Origin: Paenibacillus sabuli
GTDB lineage: Bacteria; Bacillota; Bacilli; Paenibacillales; Paenibacillaceae
NCBI RefSeq assembly: GCF_014705605.1
Contig: NZ_JACXIZ010000028.1
Location: forward strand, 62,001-126,000
DNA: 64,000 nt
Direction: 5' to 3'
The position numbers and the translations under genes were made by a program. The first letter of the stretch is position 1, and each line of letters starts with the position of its first letter. Below, in pieces: positions 1 through 8,918 of the stretch. The notes beneath the pieces were generated by a model. The model saw nothing but the letters and a program-made list of their open reading frames with translations. It was not told where the DNA came from and ran no database searches.

Positions 1-344
1 CCCACCACTTCTGCGAGCTGGCGGCTGTCGACCGGCTTGAGCAGGCAATCCGCAGCACCCCAGCGCAGTGCCAGCTGCGCATCGTCGAACTCGCGGTAAC
101 CGCTTAACAGCACGAACGCGGTAGCCGGCAGCCGAGCCTTGACCTGCTTGAGCAGCTCCAGTCCGCCGAGCTCCGGCATATGCCAGTCGGCGATCACCAG
201 GTGAGGGCGCACCCGTACGATCGTCGTCAGCGCTTGCTCGCCATACAGGGCGTCCACGATTTCCGGCTCCGGTTGCAGCTGCCTCAGCTTGCGAATCAGC
301 CCTTCCCGCTCCGGCCCGTTACTTTTGGCTACGCATATTATCAC
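1..344 (-). CDS. Receiver-domain (REC) response regulator, C-terminus cut by window edge
   Basis: About 114 N-terminal residues of a CheY-like receiver are visible, starting at GTG (342-344, minus strand) behind a GAGGAG ribosome binding site. The phosphoacceptor region reads LVIADWHMPELGG (Asp53), with the conserved Ser in LLSGYREF and Lys in LLKPVD. The family's N-terminal acidic pair (usually VDDE) is replaced by VAKS, so Mg2+ binding may be altered. The protein continues past the left edge; by analogy with YesN-type regulators an AraC output domain is likely but not seen. It is divergent from the sugar ABC operon that starts at 606, so it may regulate that operon or belong to a separate sensor pair. 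Confidence 0.85.
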   Translation of the reverse strand, partial: MIICVAKSNGPEREGLIRKLRQLQPEPEIVDALYGEQALTTIVRVRPHLVIADWHMPELGGLELLKQVKARLPATAFVLLSGYREFDDAQLALRWGAADCLLKPVDSRQLAEVV

Positions 345-605
345 TGCCTTCTCCTCTCAGCGTCCGCGCCGCGCATGCCGCCGCTTCCGCTCCTTCAATC
401 TCTTACGCAAAATTGTCTCATAAATCGCCGTGCACGGTCAATGCGCTACAGTTGCAGTCGCTTGGGAATCCGATACAAGCGTGGAAAAATTTCAACCTCA
501 TCGTGGAAGAATACCGCCTTTAGCTTCCCCTCTCCCTGCTCTAAAGTGAAGAAGCAAGCCAATCAAGGCAGGGCCAAATCGTAAAAAAGGGAAGGGGAAC
601 TGGGA

Positions 606-1982
606 ATGCGGGGCAAACAACGATTCGGAATGCTGCTGCTGGGCGCGCTGCTGGTCATCATGCTGGCAGCCTGCTCGAGCGGCGACAACGGCAATGACGC
701 CAACGGGGACAACGGAGGCGCAAACCAAGAGACGCCGGCGACGGGCGCAAACGGCGGTACGAATAACGAGCCTGCGCCGCCGGAAGAGCCGGAGGAGCAG
801 ATCGAGCTGTCCTTCTGGACGCTCGGCAATACGAACTACGAGGAGCTGGCTGAGCAATGGACGGCCGAGCATCCGAATGTCAAGATCAGCATTCAGAACA
901 CGGGCGACCAGACGGCGCACCACAACAACCTGACGACGGCGCTGTCGGCCGGCTCGGGCGCGCCGGACATCTTCATGCTGGAGATCGGCTTCATGGAGCG
1001 CTTCATCGGGGCCGAGGACAAATTCTACAACTTGAACGAGCTCGGCGCAGAAGCGATCAAGTCCAAGTACCTCGACTGGAAGTGGCAGCAGGCCTCGTCG
1101 GTCGACGGGGACTTCCAGATCGGACTGCCTACGGATATCGCGCCGACAGTCGCTTATTACCGCACGGACGTAGCGGGAGCGGCCGGACTGCCGACCGATC
1201 CCGCCGAATTCGGCGCCATGATCGACACCTGGGACAAATTCGCAACCGTCGCCGCCGACTTCACGGCCCGGACGGGCAAGCCGTTCACCGATCTCAAGGA
1301 TCTCGTCTACAACGCCCTGCGCGATCAGGCCGACGGCGAAATCTACTACAGCAAGGAAGACGGCTCGTTCATCGGCGATACGAATCCGCAGGTGCGCGAG
1401 GCCTACGATTACACCGTAAAAGGCATCCAGGAGGGCTGGATCGGCAATTGGGCGCTCTGGTCGCCGGAGTGGGGCCAGGCGACGAACGACGGCGGCTTCG
1501 CAGTCATGTTCGGACCGGCCTGGATGAACGGCAACATCAAGAGCAACGGTCCGGACTCGGCGGGCAATTGGGCAATCGCGCAGCTGCCGGAGCAAGCGGG
1601 CAACTGGGGCGGCTCCTTCCTGAGCCTGCCGCGCGAGGGCGAGCATCCGGAGGAGGCCTATGCCTTTATCGAATGGCTGGTCAACGAGGAGAATCAGCTG
1701 GAGACGTTCAAGTCCAAGGGGCTGATGCCGTCGACGCCGGCACTGTTCGAGGACGAGGCCTTCACGAGCTACACCGACGACTTCTTCGGCGGTCAGGCGA
1801 TCTCGGTGGCGTACGGCGAAGCCGCGGTCAGCGTGCAGCCGGTCTACTACGGCCCGCTGCACGACCAGACGGACACCTATTTCAAAGACGCGCTGCAAAA
1901 TGTCATGGAAAAGGGCAGCGACCCGCAGGCCGAATGGGAAAACGCCGTGCAAAAAGCAAAAACACTTGCGGCGCGCAGCTAA
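606..1982 (+). CDS. Extracellular sugar-binding lipoprotein (ABC importer, family 1)
   Basis: 458 residues. The signal peptide ends in a lipobox (LVIMLAACSS, Cys near residue 23), followed by a Gly/Asn/Asp-rich linker typical of Gram-positive lipoproteins. The mature part has the solute-binding fold pattern ELSFWTLG, VKISIQNTG, APDIFMLEIGF and a C-terminal EEAYAFIEWLVNEENQ block. It should deliver a mono- or oligosaccharide to the permeases encoded just downstream (gap 25 bp). The ATPase partner is not in the window, as is usual for this transporter class, where a shared MsmX-type ATPase is used. The substrate cannot be read from the sequence. First gene of a six-gene operon ending at 8765. 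Confidence 0.92.
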   Translation: MRGKQRFGMLLLGALLVIMLAACSSGDNGNDANGDNGGANQETPATGANGGTNNEPAPPEEPEEQIELSFWTLGNTNYEELAEQWTAEHPNVKISIQNTGDQTAHHNNLTTALSAGSGAPDIFMLEIGFMERFIGAEDKFYNLNELGAEAIKSKYLDWKWQQASSVDGDFQIGLPTDIAPTVAYYRTDVAGAAGLPTDPAEFGAMIDTWDKFATVAADFTARTGKPFTDLKDLVYNALRDQADGEIYYSKEDGSFIGDTNPQVREAYDYTVKGIQEGWIGNWALWSPEWGQATNDGGFAVMFGPAWMNGNIKSNGPDSAGNWAIAQLPEQAGNWGGSFLSLPREGEHPEEAYAFIEWLVNEENQLETFKSKGLMPSTPALFEDEAFTSYTDDFFGGQAISVAYGEAAVSVQPVYYGPLHDQTDTYFKDALQNVMEKGSDPQAEWENAVQKAKTLAARS

Positions 1983-2007
1983 AATCACGTAAAGGAGGGA
2001 GGGCCCA

Positions 2008-2961
2008 TTGGCACGACCGCTGCATCAGGCGGGAGGGTCCGCGCGGGCCGGCTGGAGCCGGCTCAGCGAGACCCGGCGCGGGTACCTGACCGCCTACCTG
2101 TTCATCTCGCCTTTTTTTGTGTTGTTCGCCGTCTTCGGCCTGTATCCGATCCTGTTCACCATCTACTTGTCATTCTACAAGTGGGACGCGCTCGGGCCGA
2201 TGCGCTACGTCGGGTGGCAGAATTACGGCTTCGTCACGAGCGATCCGATCTTCTGGACGTCGTTCGTCAATACGCTCCTCATCGGCGTGCTCGGCACCGT
2301 GCCGCAGCTCGTGCTGGCGCTGCTGATCGCCGTCATGCTCCATACGGCGATCGGCCGCACCAAGCGGATCTTCCGCGTGCTGTTCTTCCTGCCGAATATC
2401 ACCTCAATCGTAGCTGTGACGCTGCTGTTCAGCACCTTCTTCGGCAACAACGGCATGGCCAACTGGCTGCTGCAGCAGACCGGCCTGGGCGCGGTCGCCT
2501 GGAATTCGGGCTGGTGGGGCGTCAAGCTGGCGATCGCGAGCATGGTGATGTGGCGCTGGACCGGCTACAACGCGATCATCTATCTATCCGGCCTGCAGAG
2601 CATCCCGGCCGATCTGTACGAAGCGGCCCGCATCGACGGCGCCGGGCGCGTGCAGCAGCTGCTCTCGATCACGCTGCCGCTGCTGAAGCCGTTCATTATC
2701 TTCACGGTGCTGCTCTCGACGATCGGCAGCCTGCAGCTATTCACCGAGCCGTACGTGTATCTCGGTCAGTCGGGCACGGGCTCTACCCGCGAGGAGGGCA
2801 TCACCATGGTCATCTATCTGTATAGCGAAGCATTCCGCAACAGCTTCTTCGGCACAGCGGCGGCGACGGCCGTGATCCTGCTCGGGATCACGATCCTGTT
2901 CTCGCTCGTCAACATGTGGGTGTCGAATCGGCTGGGCGGCGATACGGGAGGGGGACGCTGA
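2008..2961 (+). CDS. Sugar ABC transporter permease, MalF/UgpA type
   Basis: 317 residues from a TTG start with an AAAGGAGGG site 8 bp upstream. Six predicted transmembrane segments; the EAA loop that contacts the ATPase is visible as EAARIDGAGRVQQ...LPLLKP near residues 208-230. Typical inner-membrane permease of carbohydrate uptake systems, which pairs with the next gene. Its stop overlaps the next start (ATGA), so translational coupling is likely. An in-frame ATG is absent near the N-terminus, which supports TTG. Confidence 0.92.
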   Translation: MARPLHQAGGSARAGWSRLSETRRGYLTAYLFISPFFVLFAVFGLYPILFTIYLSFYKWDALGPMRYVGWQNYGFVTSDPIFWTSFVNTLLIGVLGTVPQLVLALLIAVMLHTAIGRTKRIFRVLFFLPNITSIVAVTLLFSTFFGNNGMANWLLQQTGLGAVAWNSGWWGVKLAIASMVMWRWTGYNAIIYLSGLQSIPADLYEAARIDGAGRVQQLLSITLPLLKPFIIFTVLLSTIGSLQLFTEPYVYLGQSGTGSTREEGITMVIYLYSEAFRNSFFGTAAATAVILLGITILFSLVNMWVSNRLGGDTGGGR

Positions 2962-3875
2962 TGGCTGCGAATCTCGATGCTCGTACGACCGCACGAGGAG
3001 GAGGTCGCCCGCAGCCCGGCCGGGCGCCGCGCGCCGCCCGGCTGCCGCGCCGCGACCGGGCTGCGATGCTGTGGATGCACGGGCTGCTCGTCCTGGGCGC
3101 GATCGTCTCGACCTTCCCGTTCTACTGGATGCTCGTGGTCGCTACCAATGACGCGGGCGCGGTGTTCCACGTGCCGCCGCTGCTCACGCTCTCGGATCAA
3201 CTGTTCGCCAATTTCGAGCGCGCGCTGGAGCGGTCGGAATTTTTCCAGGCGCTCGGCAATTCGGTGTTCGTCTCCGGGACGGTGACGCTCTCGGTCGTGT
3301 TCTTCTGCACGCTCGCCGGTTATGCCTTCGCCAAGTACAGCTTTCCGCTGAAGCGGCTGCTGTTCGCACTCGTGCTCGGCACGCTGTTCGTGCCGACGCA
3401 GCTGAGCGTGCTGCCGACCTACGTCATCATGGCGGAGCTGCAGTGGATCGATACGTTCCGGGCCCTGATCGTGCCGGCGATGGTCAATGCCTTCGGGATC
3501 TTCTGGATGCGGCAATACATCAGCGCGGCGGTCCACCCCGAGCTGATCGAGGCGGGCCGGATCGACGGCTGCGGCCACTTTCGCATCTTCCGGACGATTG
3601 CCGTGCCGGTCATCACGCCGGCGATGGCGACGCTTGGCATCTTGACCTTCATGAATACGTGGAACGACTTCTTCTGGCCGCTCGTCGTGCTCAAGGACAA
3701 GAGCCGCTACACGATCCAGATCGCCCTGCAGCAGCTGTTCACGACCCGCGACGGACTCGATTACGGCATGATCATGGCGGCGACCTTTGCGGCCACGCTG
3801 CCGCTGCTGCTCGTCTTCCTGCTGCTGAGCCGCTGGTTCATCGCCGGACTGACCTCCGGCGCGATCAAGAGCTGA
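2961..3875 (+). CDS. Sugar ABC transporter permease, MalG/UgpE type
   Basis: 304 residues. I chose the ATG overlapping the previous stop (ATGA); a GTG 45 bp upstream is in frame but would add residues inside the upstream gene. Six membrane segments, with an EAA-loop variant EAGRIDGCGHFRIF...VPVITP near residues 195-217, and the C-terminal RWFIAGLTSGAIKS pattern typical of MalG-like subunits. Forms the permease heterodimer with the preceding gene. The Arg/Pro-rich first 35 residues are cytoplasmic and not conserved in the family. Confidence 0.92.
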   Translation: MAANLDARTTARGGGRPQPGRAPRAARLPRRDRAAMLWMHGLLVLGAIVSTFPFYWMLVVATNDAGAVFHVPPLLTLSDQLFANFERALERSEFFQALGNSVFVSGTVTLSVVFFCTLAGYAFAKYSFPLKRLLFALVLGTLFVPTQLSVLPTYVIMAELQWIDTFRALIVPAMVNAFGIFWMRQYISAAVHPELIEAGRIDGCGHFRIFRTIAVPVITPAMATLGILTFMNTWNDFFWPLVVLKDKSRYTIQIALQQLFTTRDGLDYGMIMAATFAATLPLLLVFLLLSRWFIAGLTSGAIKS

Positions 3876-3945
3876 TGGCAATAACCGGTGGATGTGCTGT
3901 ATACTGTGAGTAAACGGTTGCAACCGCGGCGGGGAGGGGAGCAGG

Positions 3946-5697
3946 CTGAAGCTGAGACGCAAATACTGGATCGCTATCGCGCTGCTCATCTTCCTGCCGG
4001 TCGCCTGGATGGGCGCGGTGTCGTATTACACCTTCTCCAGCGCAATTACGGAGAAGTCCGTCTCCTTCTACCGCGTATCGCTATTGGAGACCGACCGCAA
4101 GCTCGGCTACGCGCTCGGCGAGATCACCGCCGTCACCAACGCGGCGATCACCCAGCCCGTCGTGCAGCAGGCGCTGAAGCAGGGCGCGAGGCCGATGAGC
4201 TACGACCGCCGTCAGGAGATCAACCATCTGCTCGTGCAGCATCCGATGGTGCGGGGCTTCGGCCTCTACGGCCAGGACGGCACGCTGCTGTACGGCTACA
4301 ATATGCCCGCAGCAGCCGACGCGCCCGAGCGGGCATCCTGGTATGCCGCGATGGAGGCGGCGGGCGGACGCCCGGTCTGGTCCGGACCCGGGGAGAACGG
4401 CGTGGCAGCCGGCACGGATGTGCTGATCCACGCCCGGCTGATCAAGGACTTCGACTCCTTGGCGAATATCGGCGTGCTCGTCATGCACGTCAAGCCGGAC
4501 CTGCTCGACCAGGTATTCTGGGACAGCGCGACGCTGCAGCAAGGGGACATCCTGCTGGTCAATGCGAGCGGGGACGTCGTATTCGCCAAGTCGGGGCACC
4601 ACGTCGGCGAGCGGCTGGCGCTGCCGGCGGCCCCGGCGAACGGCCGCGCCGCCGGCAGCTACGAGACAGCCGACTACTACGGCGAGTCGTCGCTCATGAC
4701 GTACCTGCCGTCGCAGCAGCCGGGCTGGATGCTGGCGGCGATCACGCCGTCCGCCCTGCTGCGCGCCGAGCTCGAGCCGATTCGCAATACGGCCGCCGCG
4801 CTGCTGCTATTCGCGCTGCTGTCGGCGGTGCTGTTCGACCGGCTGTTCATCGCGCGGCTGGTGGGCGTGATCAGCAGCGCCGTCAGCGGCATGAAGCGCG
4901 TACAGCGGCGTGTCTTCGAGCCGCTGCCGGTGCCGCGCCGGGCCGAGGATGAGACGGATCTGCTGATCGAGGGCTTCAATCGCATGGGCGCGCAGATCGG
5001 CGGGCTGCTGGAACGCGTGGAGGCCGAGCAGCGGCTCAAGAAGGAAGCCGAGCTGCAGGCGCTGCTGGCGCAGATCAACCCGCACTTCATCTACAATTCG
5101 CTCGAAGCGATCAATTCGATGGCCGTGCTCCAGGGCAACCGGGACATCAGTCGCATGGTCGTCTCGCTGGGCAAGCTGCTGCGGATCAGCATCAGCGGCA
5201 AGGCCGAGCTGATCCCGCTGGAGGCGGAGTTCGAGCATGTGCGGCACTACCTGCACATTCAGAAGTACCGCTTCGAGGACAGCTTCGACTGGGAGCTGGC
5301 GCTGCCGGCGGAGCTGGGCGGCTACCCCGTGCCCAAGCTGATCGTGCAGCCTCTTGTGGAGAACGCCCTGCACCACGCCGTCGATCCGGCGCGCGGCAAG
5401 GGCGCGGTCCGCGTGGAAGCCTTCGCCGACAGCGGCCGGATCTGCATCGAGGTCCGCGACAACGGCCCGGGCTTCGATCCGGACGCGCTGGCGCGCCTGG
5501 CCGCAGGCGAGTCGGCCCCGCCCGCGCCCCGCGGCGGCGGCGTCGGGCTGCGCAATGTGCACGAGCGGCTGCGCATCCGATACGGCGGTGGCAGCGGGCT
5601 GATGATCTGCTCCGAGACCGGCGGCGGCTCGCGCATCCGCATGACCCTGCCGCAGCTGCCGGTCGCGGCAGCGCGCGAAGGAGGGGACGAGGCATGA
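3946..5697 (+). CDS. YesM-type sensor histidine kinase, probable CTG start
   Basis: 583 residues if started at CTG 3946. The frame is open back to a stop at 3907, and no ATG/GTG/TTG precedes the first transmembrane helix (YWIAIALLIFLPVAWMGAV); the first ATG (4009) falls inside that helix. A GGGGAGGGG site lies 6 bp before the CTG. Order: TM1, about 240-residue extracellular Cache-like sensor, TM2, HAMP, His_kinase domain (QINPHFIYNSLEAI, phosphoacceptor His) and HATPase_c (PLVENALHHAV, DNGPGFDPD, GVGLRNVHERL). Overlaps the next gene by ATGA. Expected to signal to the YesN-type regulator at 7053, probably after sensing sugar through one of the binding proteins. Confidence 0.85.
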   Translation: MKLRRKYWIAIALLIFLPVAWMGAVSYYTFSSAITEKSVSFYRVSLLETDRKLGYALGEITAVTNAAITQPVVQQALKQGARPMSYDRRQEINHLLVQHPMVRGFGLYGQDGTLLYGYNMPAAADAPERASWYAAMEAAGGRPVWSGPGENGVAAGTDVLIHARLIKDFDSLANIGVLVMHVKPDLLDQVFWDSATLQQGDILLVNASGDVVFAKSGHHVGERLALPAAPANGRAAGSYETADYYGESSLMTYLPSQQPGWMLAAITPSALLRAELEPIRNTAAALLLFALLSAVLFDRLFIARLVGVISSAVSGMKRVQRRVFEPLPVPRRAEDETDLLIEGFNRMGAQIGGLLERVEAEQRLKKEAELQALLAQINPHFIYNSLEAINSMAVLQGNRDISRMVVSLGKLLRISISGKAELIPLEAEFEHVRHYLHIQKYRFEDSFDWELALPAELGGYPVPKLIVQPLVENALHHAVDPARGKGAVRVEAFADSGRICIEVRDNGPGFDPDALARLAAGESAPPAPRGGGVGLRNVHERLRIRYGGGSGLMICSETGGGSRIRMTLPQLPVAAAREGGDEA

Positions 5698-7037
5698 GCC
5701 GCTGGAGGCTATGGGGCTGGCTGCTGCTGTATGTTGTCGTGTTGAGCGGGACGGCGCTCGTCGGGCTCGCCTCGCGGCCCGAGCCGTCCGAGCCGGAGCA
5801 GGCAGCCAAGCTGACGCTGACGCTGCGCCACTTCTGGATTCAGGCGCATGACCGCCAGGTGCTGGCGATCTTCGAGGATGTGGTCCGCGCCTACGAGCGG
5901 GAGCACCCGCACGTCAAGGTGAACTTCGAGGGCATCGACCAGACGGTGCATCGCGAGCAGAAGCTCAAGAGCGAGATGGTGACCGGGACGCCGCCCGACC
6001 TGTTCGTGCTGTTCGGCGGCGCCGAAATCGAGCCCTACGTGCGGGCCGAGCGGCTGCTGGACCTGACGGACTGGCTGGCCGAGACGCAGCTGGCGGAGCG
6101 CTTCCGCGATCTGGGCGAGTGGAGCTTCGACGATCGCGTGTACGGACTGCCGGTCGAAGGGCATGCGGAGCCGCTCTATTACAATCGCGAGCTGTTGCGT
6201 GCGCACGGCTTGCAGCCGCCGCGCACGCTGGATGAGCTGGATGCGGTGGTGGAGCGGCTGCTGGAGGACGGGGTAGCGCCATTTGCACTCGGCAATCAGG
6301 AGCGCTGGCCGGCGGGCATCTACGCCCATTATCTGATGGACCGCTACGCCGGGCCGGAGCAGATCCTGGCGCTGGCTCGCGGCGAGGAGGGGGCCTCCTT
6401 CGCCAATCCGGGCTACCGGCAGGCGCTCGCGCATCTGGCGCGATGGGCCGAGCAGGGCGCATTCGCCGGCGATCCCAATACGCTCAGCGCCGAGGCGGCG
6501 GTCGAGCTGTTCACGCGCGGCGAGGCGGCCATGTACGCGAGCGGCAACTGGGACATCACGCTGTTCGGCAAGGACGATCCGGACTTTCCTGAGGCGGTGG
6601 GCGTGATGCCGTTCCCGTCGCGCGCGGCAGAGACGCCGGGCACGATGGCCGGCGGCTACACGATTGGCATCGGGCTCTCCGCCAATCTGCAAGGGGCGGC
6701 GCGCACGGCCGCGCTGGAGCTGATGGAGGCGTTCTACACCGAGGCGGTGCAGACGCGTATCGCTTACGAGGGCTTGCGCATCCCGGCGCTGCAGATGCCG
6801 CTGGACGCCCGCCGGACCGACCCGGTATTCGCCCAGGTGCTCGGTCTGCTGCAGGAGCGGCCGCCCGACTTCCTGGCGTATGACAACGTGTTGGCGCCGG
6901 AGGTGAAGCGCGACTTCCTGCGCGAGGCGGCGGAGCTGATCGACGGCCGGACGGACGCGGCAGGCGCGCTGGCGGAGATGGACGCTTCATCAGCAGCTTA
7001 CTGGGAGCAGCGGCTGGCGGTTCCATATATCGAGTGA
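5694..7037 (+). CDS. Second extracellular solute-binding protein, membrane-anchored
   Basis: 447 residues. The N-terminal hydrophobic segment (WGWLLLYVVVLSGTALVGLAS) has no lipobox Cys, so the protein is either secreted or held by this uncleaved helix. The rest has the family-1 sugar-binding pattern (LRHFWIQAHDRQVLAIFEDVVRAYE, GTPPDLFVLFGG, GLPVEGHAEPLYYN, GEAAMYASGNWDI, GGYTIGIG). It sits translationally coupled between the kinase and the response regulator, not with the permeases, which suggests a role as a periplasm-side co-sensor for the kinase rather than only uptake. That role is inference. Confidence 0.86.
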   Translation: MSRWRLWGWLLLYVVVLSGTALVGLASRPEPSEPEQAAKLTLTLRHFWIQAHDRQVLAIFEDVVRAYEREHPHVKVNFEGIDQTVHREQKLKSEMVTGTPPDLFVLFGGAEIEPYVRAERLLDLTDWLAETQLAERFRDLGEWSFDDRVYGLPVEGHAEPLYYNRELLRAHGLQPPRTLDELDAVVERLLEDGVAPFALGNQERWPAGIYAHYLMDRYAGPEQILALARGEEGASFANPGYRQALAHLARWAEQGAFAGDPNTLSAEAAVELFTRGEAAMYASGNWDITLFGKDDPDFPEAVGVMPFPSRAAETPGTMAGGYTIGIGLSANLQGAARTAALELMEAFYTEAVQTRIAYEGLRIPALQMPLDARRTDPVFAQVLGLLQERPPDFLAYDNVLAPEVKRDFLREAAELIDGRTDAAGALAEMDASSAAYWEQRLAVPYIE

Positions 7038-7052
7038 GAGGAGGGAGGGGCG

Positions 7053-8765
7053 ATGGCACGATCCGATCCTGAGCAGCGTCCGGTCTATCGGGTCTTGCTC
7101 GTCGACGACGAGCCGATTATCCTGCGCAGCTTGCGGGCGGCGATCCCATGGACGGAGCTGCGACTCGAGATCGCGGGCGAAGCGCGCGGCGGCGAGGCAG
7201 CGCTCGAGCTGGCGGCGAGCGTCCGGCCCGACCTGATCATCAGCGATATCCGGATGCCCGGCTTGGACGGCATCGCGCTGATGCGGGAGGTCATGCGCGA
7301 GCGTCCGGAGCTGGTGTTCCTCGTCATCAGCGGGTACGGCGAGTTCGACTATGCGCGGGAGGCGCTGCGGCAGGGCGCCTTTGATTATCTGCTCAAGCCG
7401 ATCGATCACGATGAGCTGGAGGGCATGCTCGCGCGGGCGGTCGCTCGGCTCGATGACCGGCGCTTGCAGCGCCAGATGGACGAGCGGCTGCGGCATTCCG
7501 TGCAAGCGTTGTCGCTGCTGGCGCGCGAGCGGCTGTATGCGGAGCTGATCGAGGGCAATCCTGCGCCGCTCAGGCAGATGCAGTGGCTGGAGCATAGCGA
7601 GCTGGAGCAGCCGTACTTCATGGCGCTCGTGCAGTTGGACCGCCTGATGGTGCTGGCCCGGCGCTGGGCGGCCGGCGAGCAGCGGCTATGGTTTTTTGCG
7701 GTGCGCAATATTGTGGAGGAGTGGGCGCAGGGCAGCGGGGCGATTACGGTGTTTCCGTTTCACAGCGGCGAATGGGTGTTGCTGCTGCCGGCCCGGCCGG
7801 GCGGCCGCAAGACGGCGCTGGCCGAGGAGCTGCTCGGCCATCTGGAGCGCTGCACCAAGCTGCGGTATTCGGTAGGGCTGAGCGGCGACGCCTGCGGCAT
7901 GGAACGGCTCGGCGCGGCCTACGAGAGCTGCCGCCGCGCGCTGCGCGAGCGCTTCAGCCGCAGCGGCGCGGGCGTCTATGCCGATCCCGGAGCCGAACCG
8001 ACCGCCTCGGAGACGCGTTATCCGAAGGCGCTGGAGCGCGAGCTGGTGGAGGCGGCGCGCATGCTCGACGAGCGCCGTCTGGCGGGGCTGCTCGCCCGCC
8101 TGCGGGCGGAATTCGGCCGCGCGCTGTTGCCGCAGGAGACGGCGCAGCGGTATATGAGCGAGCTGGCCATACTGGTGCATCGCCAGCTCGCCGATTGGAG
8201 CCCCGCCGTCGAGGGCGCGGCGGAGCCGTTGCTGCGTCAGCTCGACGAGGCGAGCACGCTCGAGGAGATGCTGGACGCCGCCGCGCGCACATTCTCCTCC
8301 TGGGTTGCCGCCGCTTCTGTCGGTCCGCCGCGCGAGGATGCGGCTGCCCTGATCGAGCGGGCGCAGCAGTATATCGCCGTCCGCTATCACGAGGACCTCG
8401 GGATCGACGAGCTGTCGGAGCTGGTCGAGCTGAGCACGAGCCGCTTTTGCGCCTTGTTCAAGCAGGAGACGGGCTTGACCTTTCTTGAATATCTGACGCG
8501 CTGCCGGATCGCCAAGGCCAAAGCGCTGCTGCGGCAGACCGAGGTCAAGGTGTATCGAATCGCGCCGCTCGTCGGCTATCAGGACCCCAAATATTTCACG
8601 CAGGTCTTCAAAAAATTGACGGGCTTGACGCCGACGGAATACAGAGAGCAAGGAGAGTCGGAGCCGGCTGCGCTGGCCGGCTCCGACAAGGGCGGCGTCA
8701 CACCACACTTCGAGGTGACAGCGGAAGGGACGAGGGGCAAGGAGGCGGGCCGAGGTGCAAAGTGA
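7053..8765 (+). CDS. YesN-type response regulator, REC plus AraC HTH
   Basis: 570 residues; GAGGAGGGAGGGG site before ATG. The receiver occupies about residues 5-130 (VLLVDDEP acidic pair, phosphoacceptor Asp in LIISDIRMPGLDG, LVISGYGEF, LLKPID). A variable middle region follows, then a C-terminal AraC double helix-turn-helix (about 435-535: EDLGIDELSELVELSTSRFCALFKQ, VYRIAPLVGYQDPKYFTQVFKK). It probably activates the sugar operon that contains it. The last 40 residues after YREQ are outside the HTH fold and overlap a perfect 10-bp inverted repeat (TCGGAGCCGG...CCGGCTCCGA) near 8659-8687, so the tail may be a recent read-through extension. Confidence 0.92.
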   Translation: MARSDPEQRPVYRVLLVDDEPIILRSLRAAIPWTELRLEIAGEARGGEAALELAASVRPDLIISDIRMPGLDGIALMREVMRERPELVFLVISGYGEFDYAREALRQGAFDYLLKPIDHDELEGMLARAVARLDDRRLQRQMDERLRHSVQALSLLARERLYAELIEGNPAPLRQMQWLEHSELEQPYFMALVQLDRLMVLARRWAAGEQRLWFFAVRNIVEEWAQGSGAITVFPFHSGEWVLLLPARPGGRKTALAEELLGHLERCTKLRYSVGLSGDACGMERLGAAYESCRRALRERFSRSGAGVYADPGAEPTASETRYPKALERELVEAARMLDERRLAGLLARLRAEFGRALLPQETAQRYMSELAILVHRQLADWSPAVEGAAEPLLRQLDEASTLEEMLDAAARTFSSWVAAASVGPPREDAAALIERAQQYIAVRYHEDLGIDELSELVELSTSRFCALFKQETGLTFLEYLTRCRIAKAKALLRQTEVKVYRIAPLVGYQDPKYFTQVFKKLTGLTPTEYREQGESEPAALAGSDKGGVTPHFEVTAEGTRGKEAGRGAK

Positions 8766-8871
8766 AAAGCCAACGTGCCAAACAATCGGTCGAATTGCAC
8801 AGAAAGCAGGGGCCGAAGGGCAACATACAGGGACAAAAGGTGGATAATTATAGGTAATGTGGTAAAGGAAC

Positions 8872-8899
8872 GGAACTTTTTGGCATTCCCTAACGTCTA
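8872..8899 (+). promoter_or_regulatory. ECF-sigma-like promoter (GGAAC-17-CGTCTA)
   Basis: GGAAC at 8872-8876 is followed, after 17 bp containing a T run, by CGTCTA at 8894-8899. This fits the general ECF pattern of an AAC-ending -35 and a CGTC-type -10 in Bacilli. It lies 20 bp before the start of the small membrane protein at 8919, and no good sigma-A promoter is visible in the same gap. Confidence 0.5.
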
Positions 8900-8918
8900 C
8901 ATAGTGAGGTGATTGCCG

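Noticed and set aside
498-1988. 496-codon open frame antisense to the sugar-binding protein
   Set aside because: Long antisense frames are expected in GC-rich coding DNA; the plus-strand gene has lipobox and family motifs, this frame has none.
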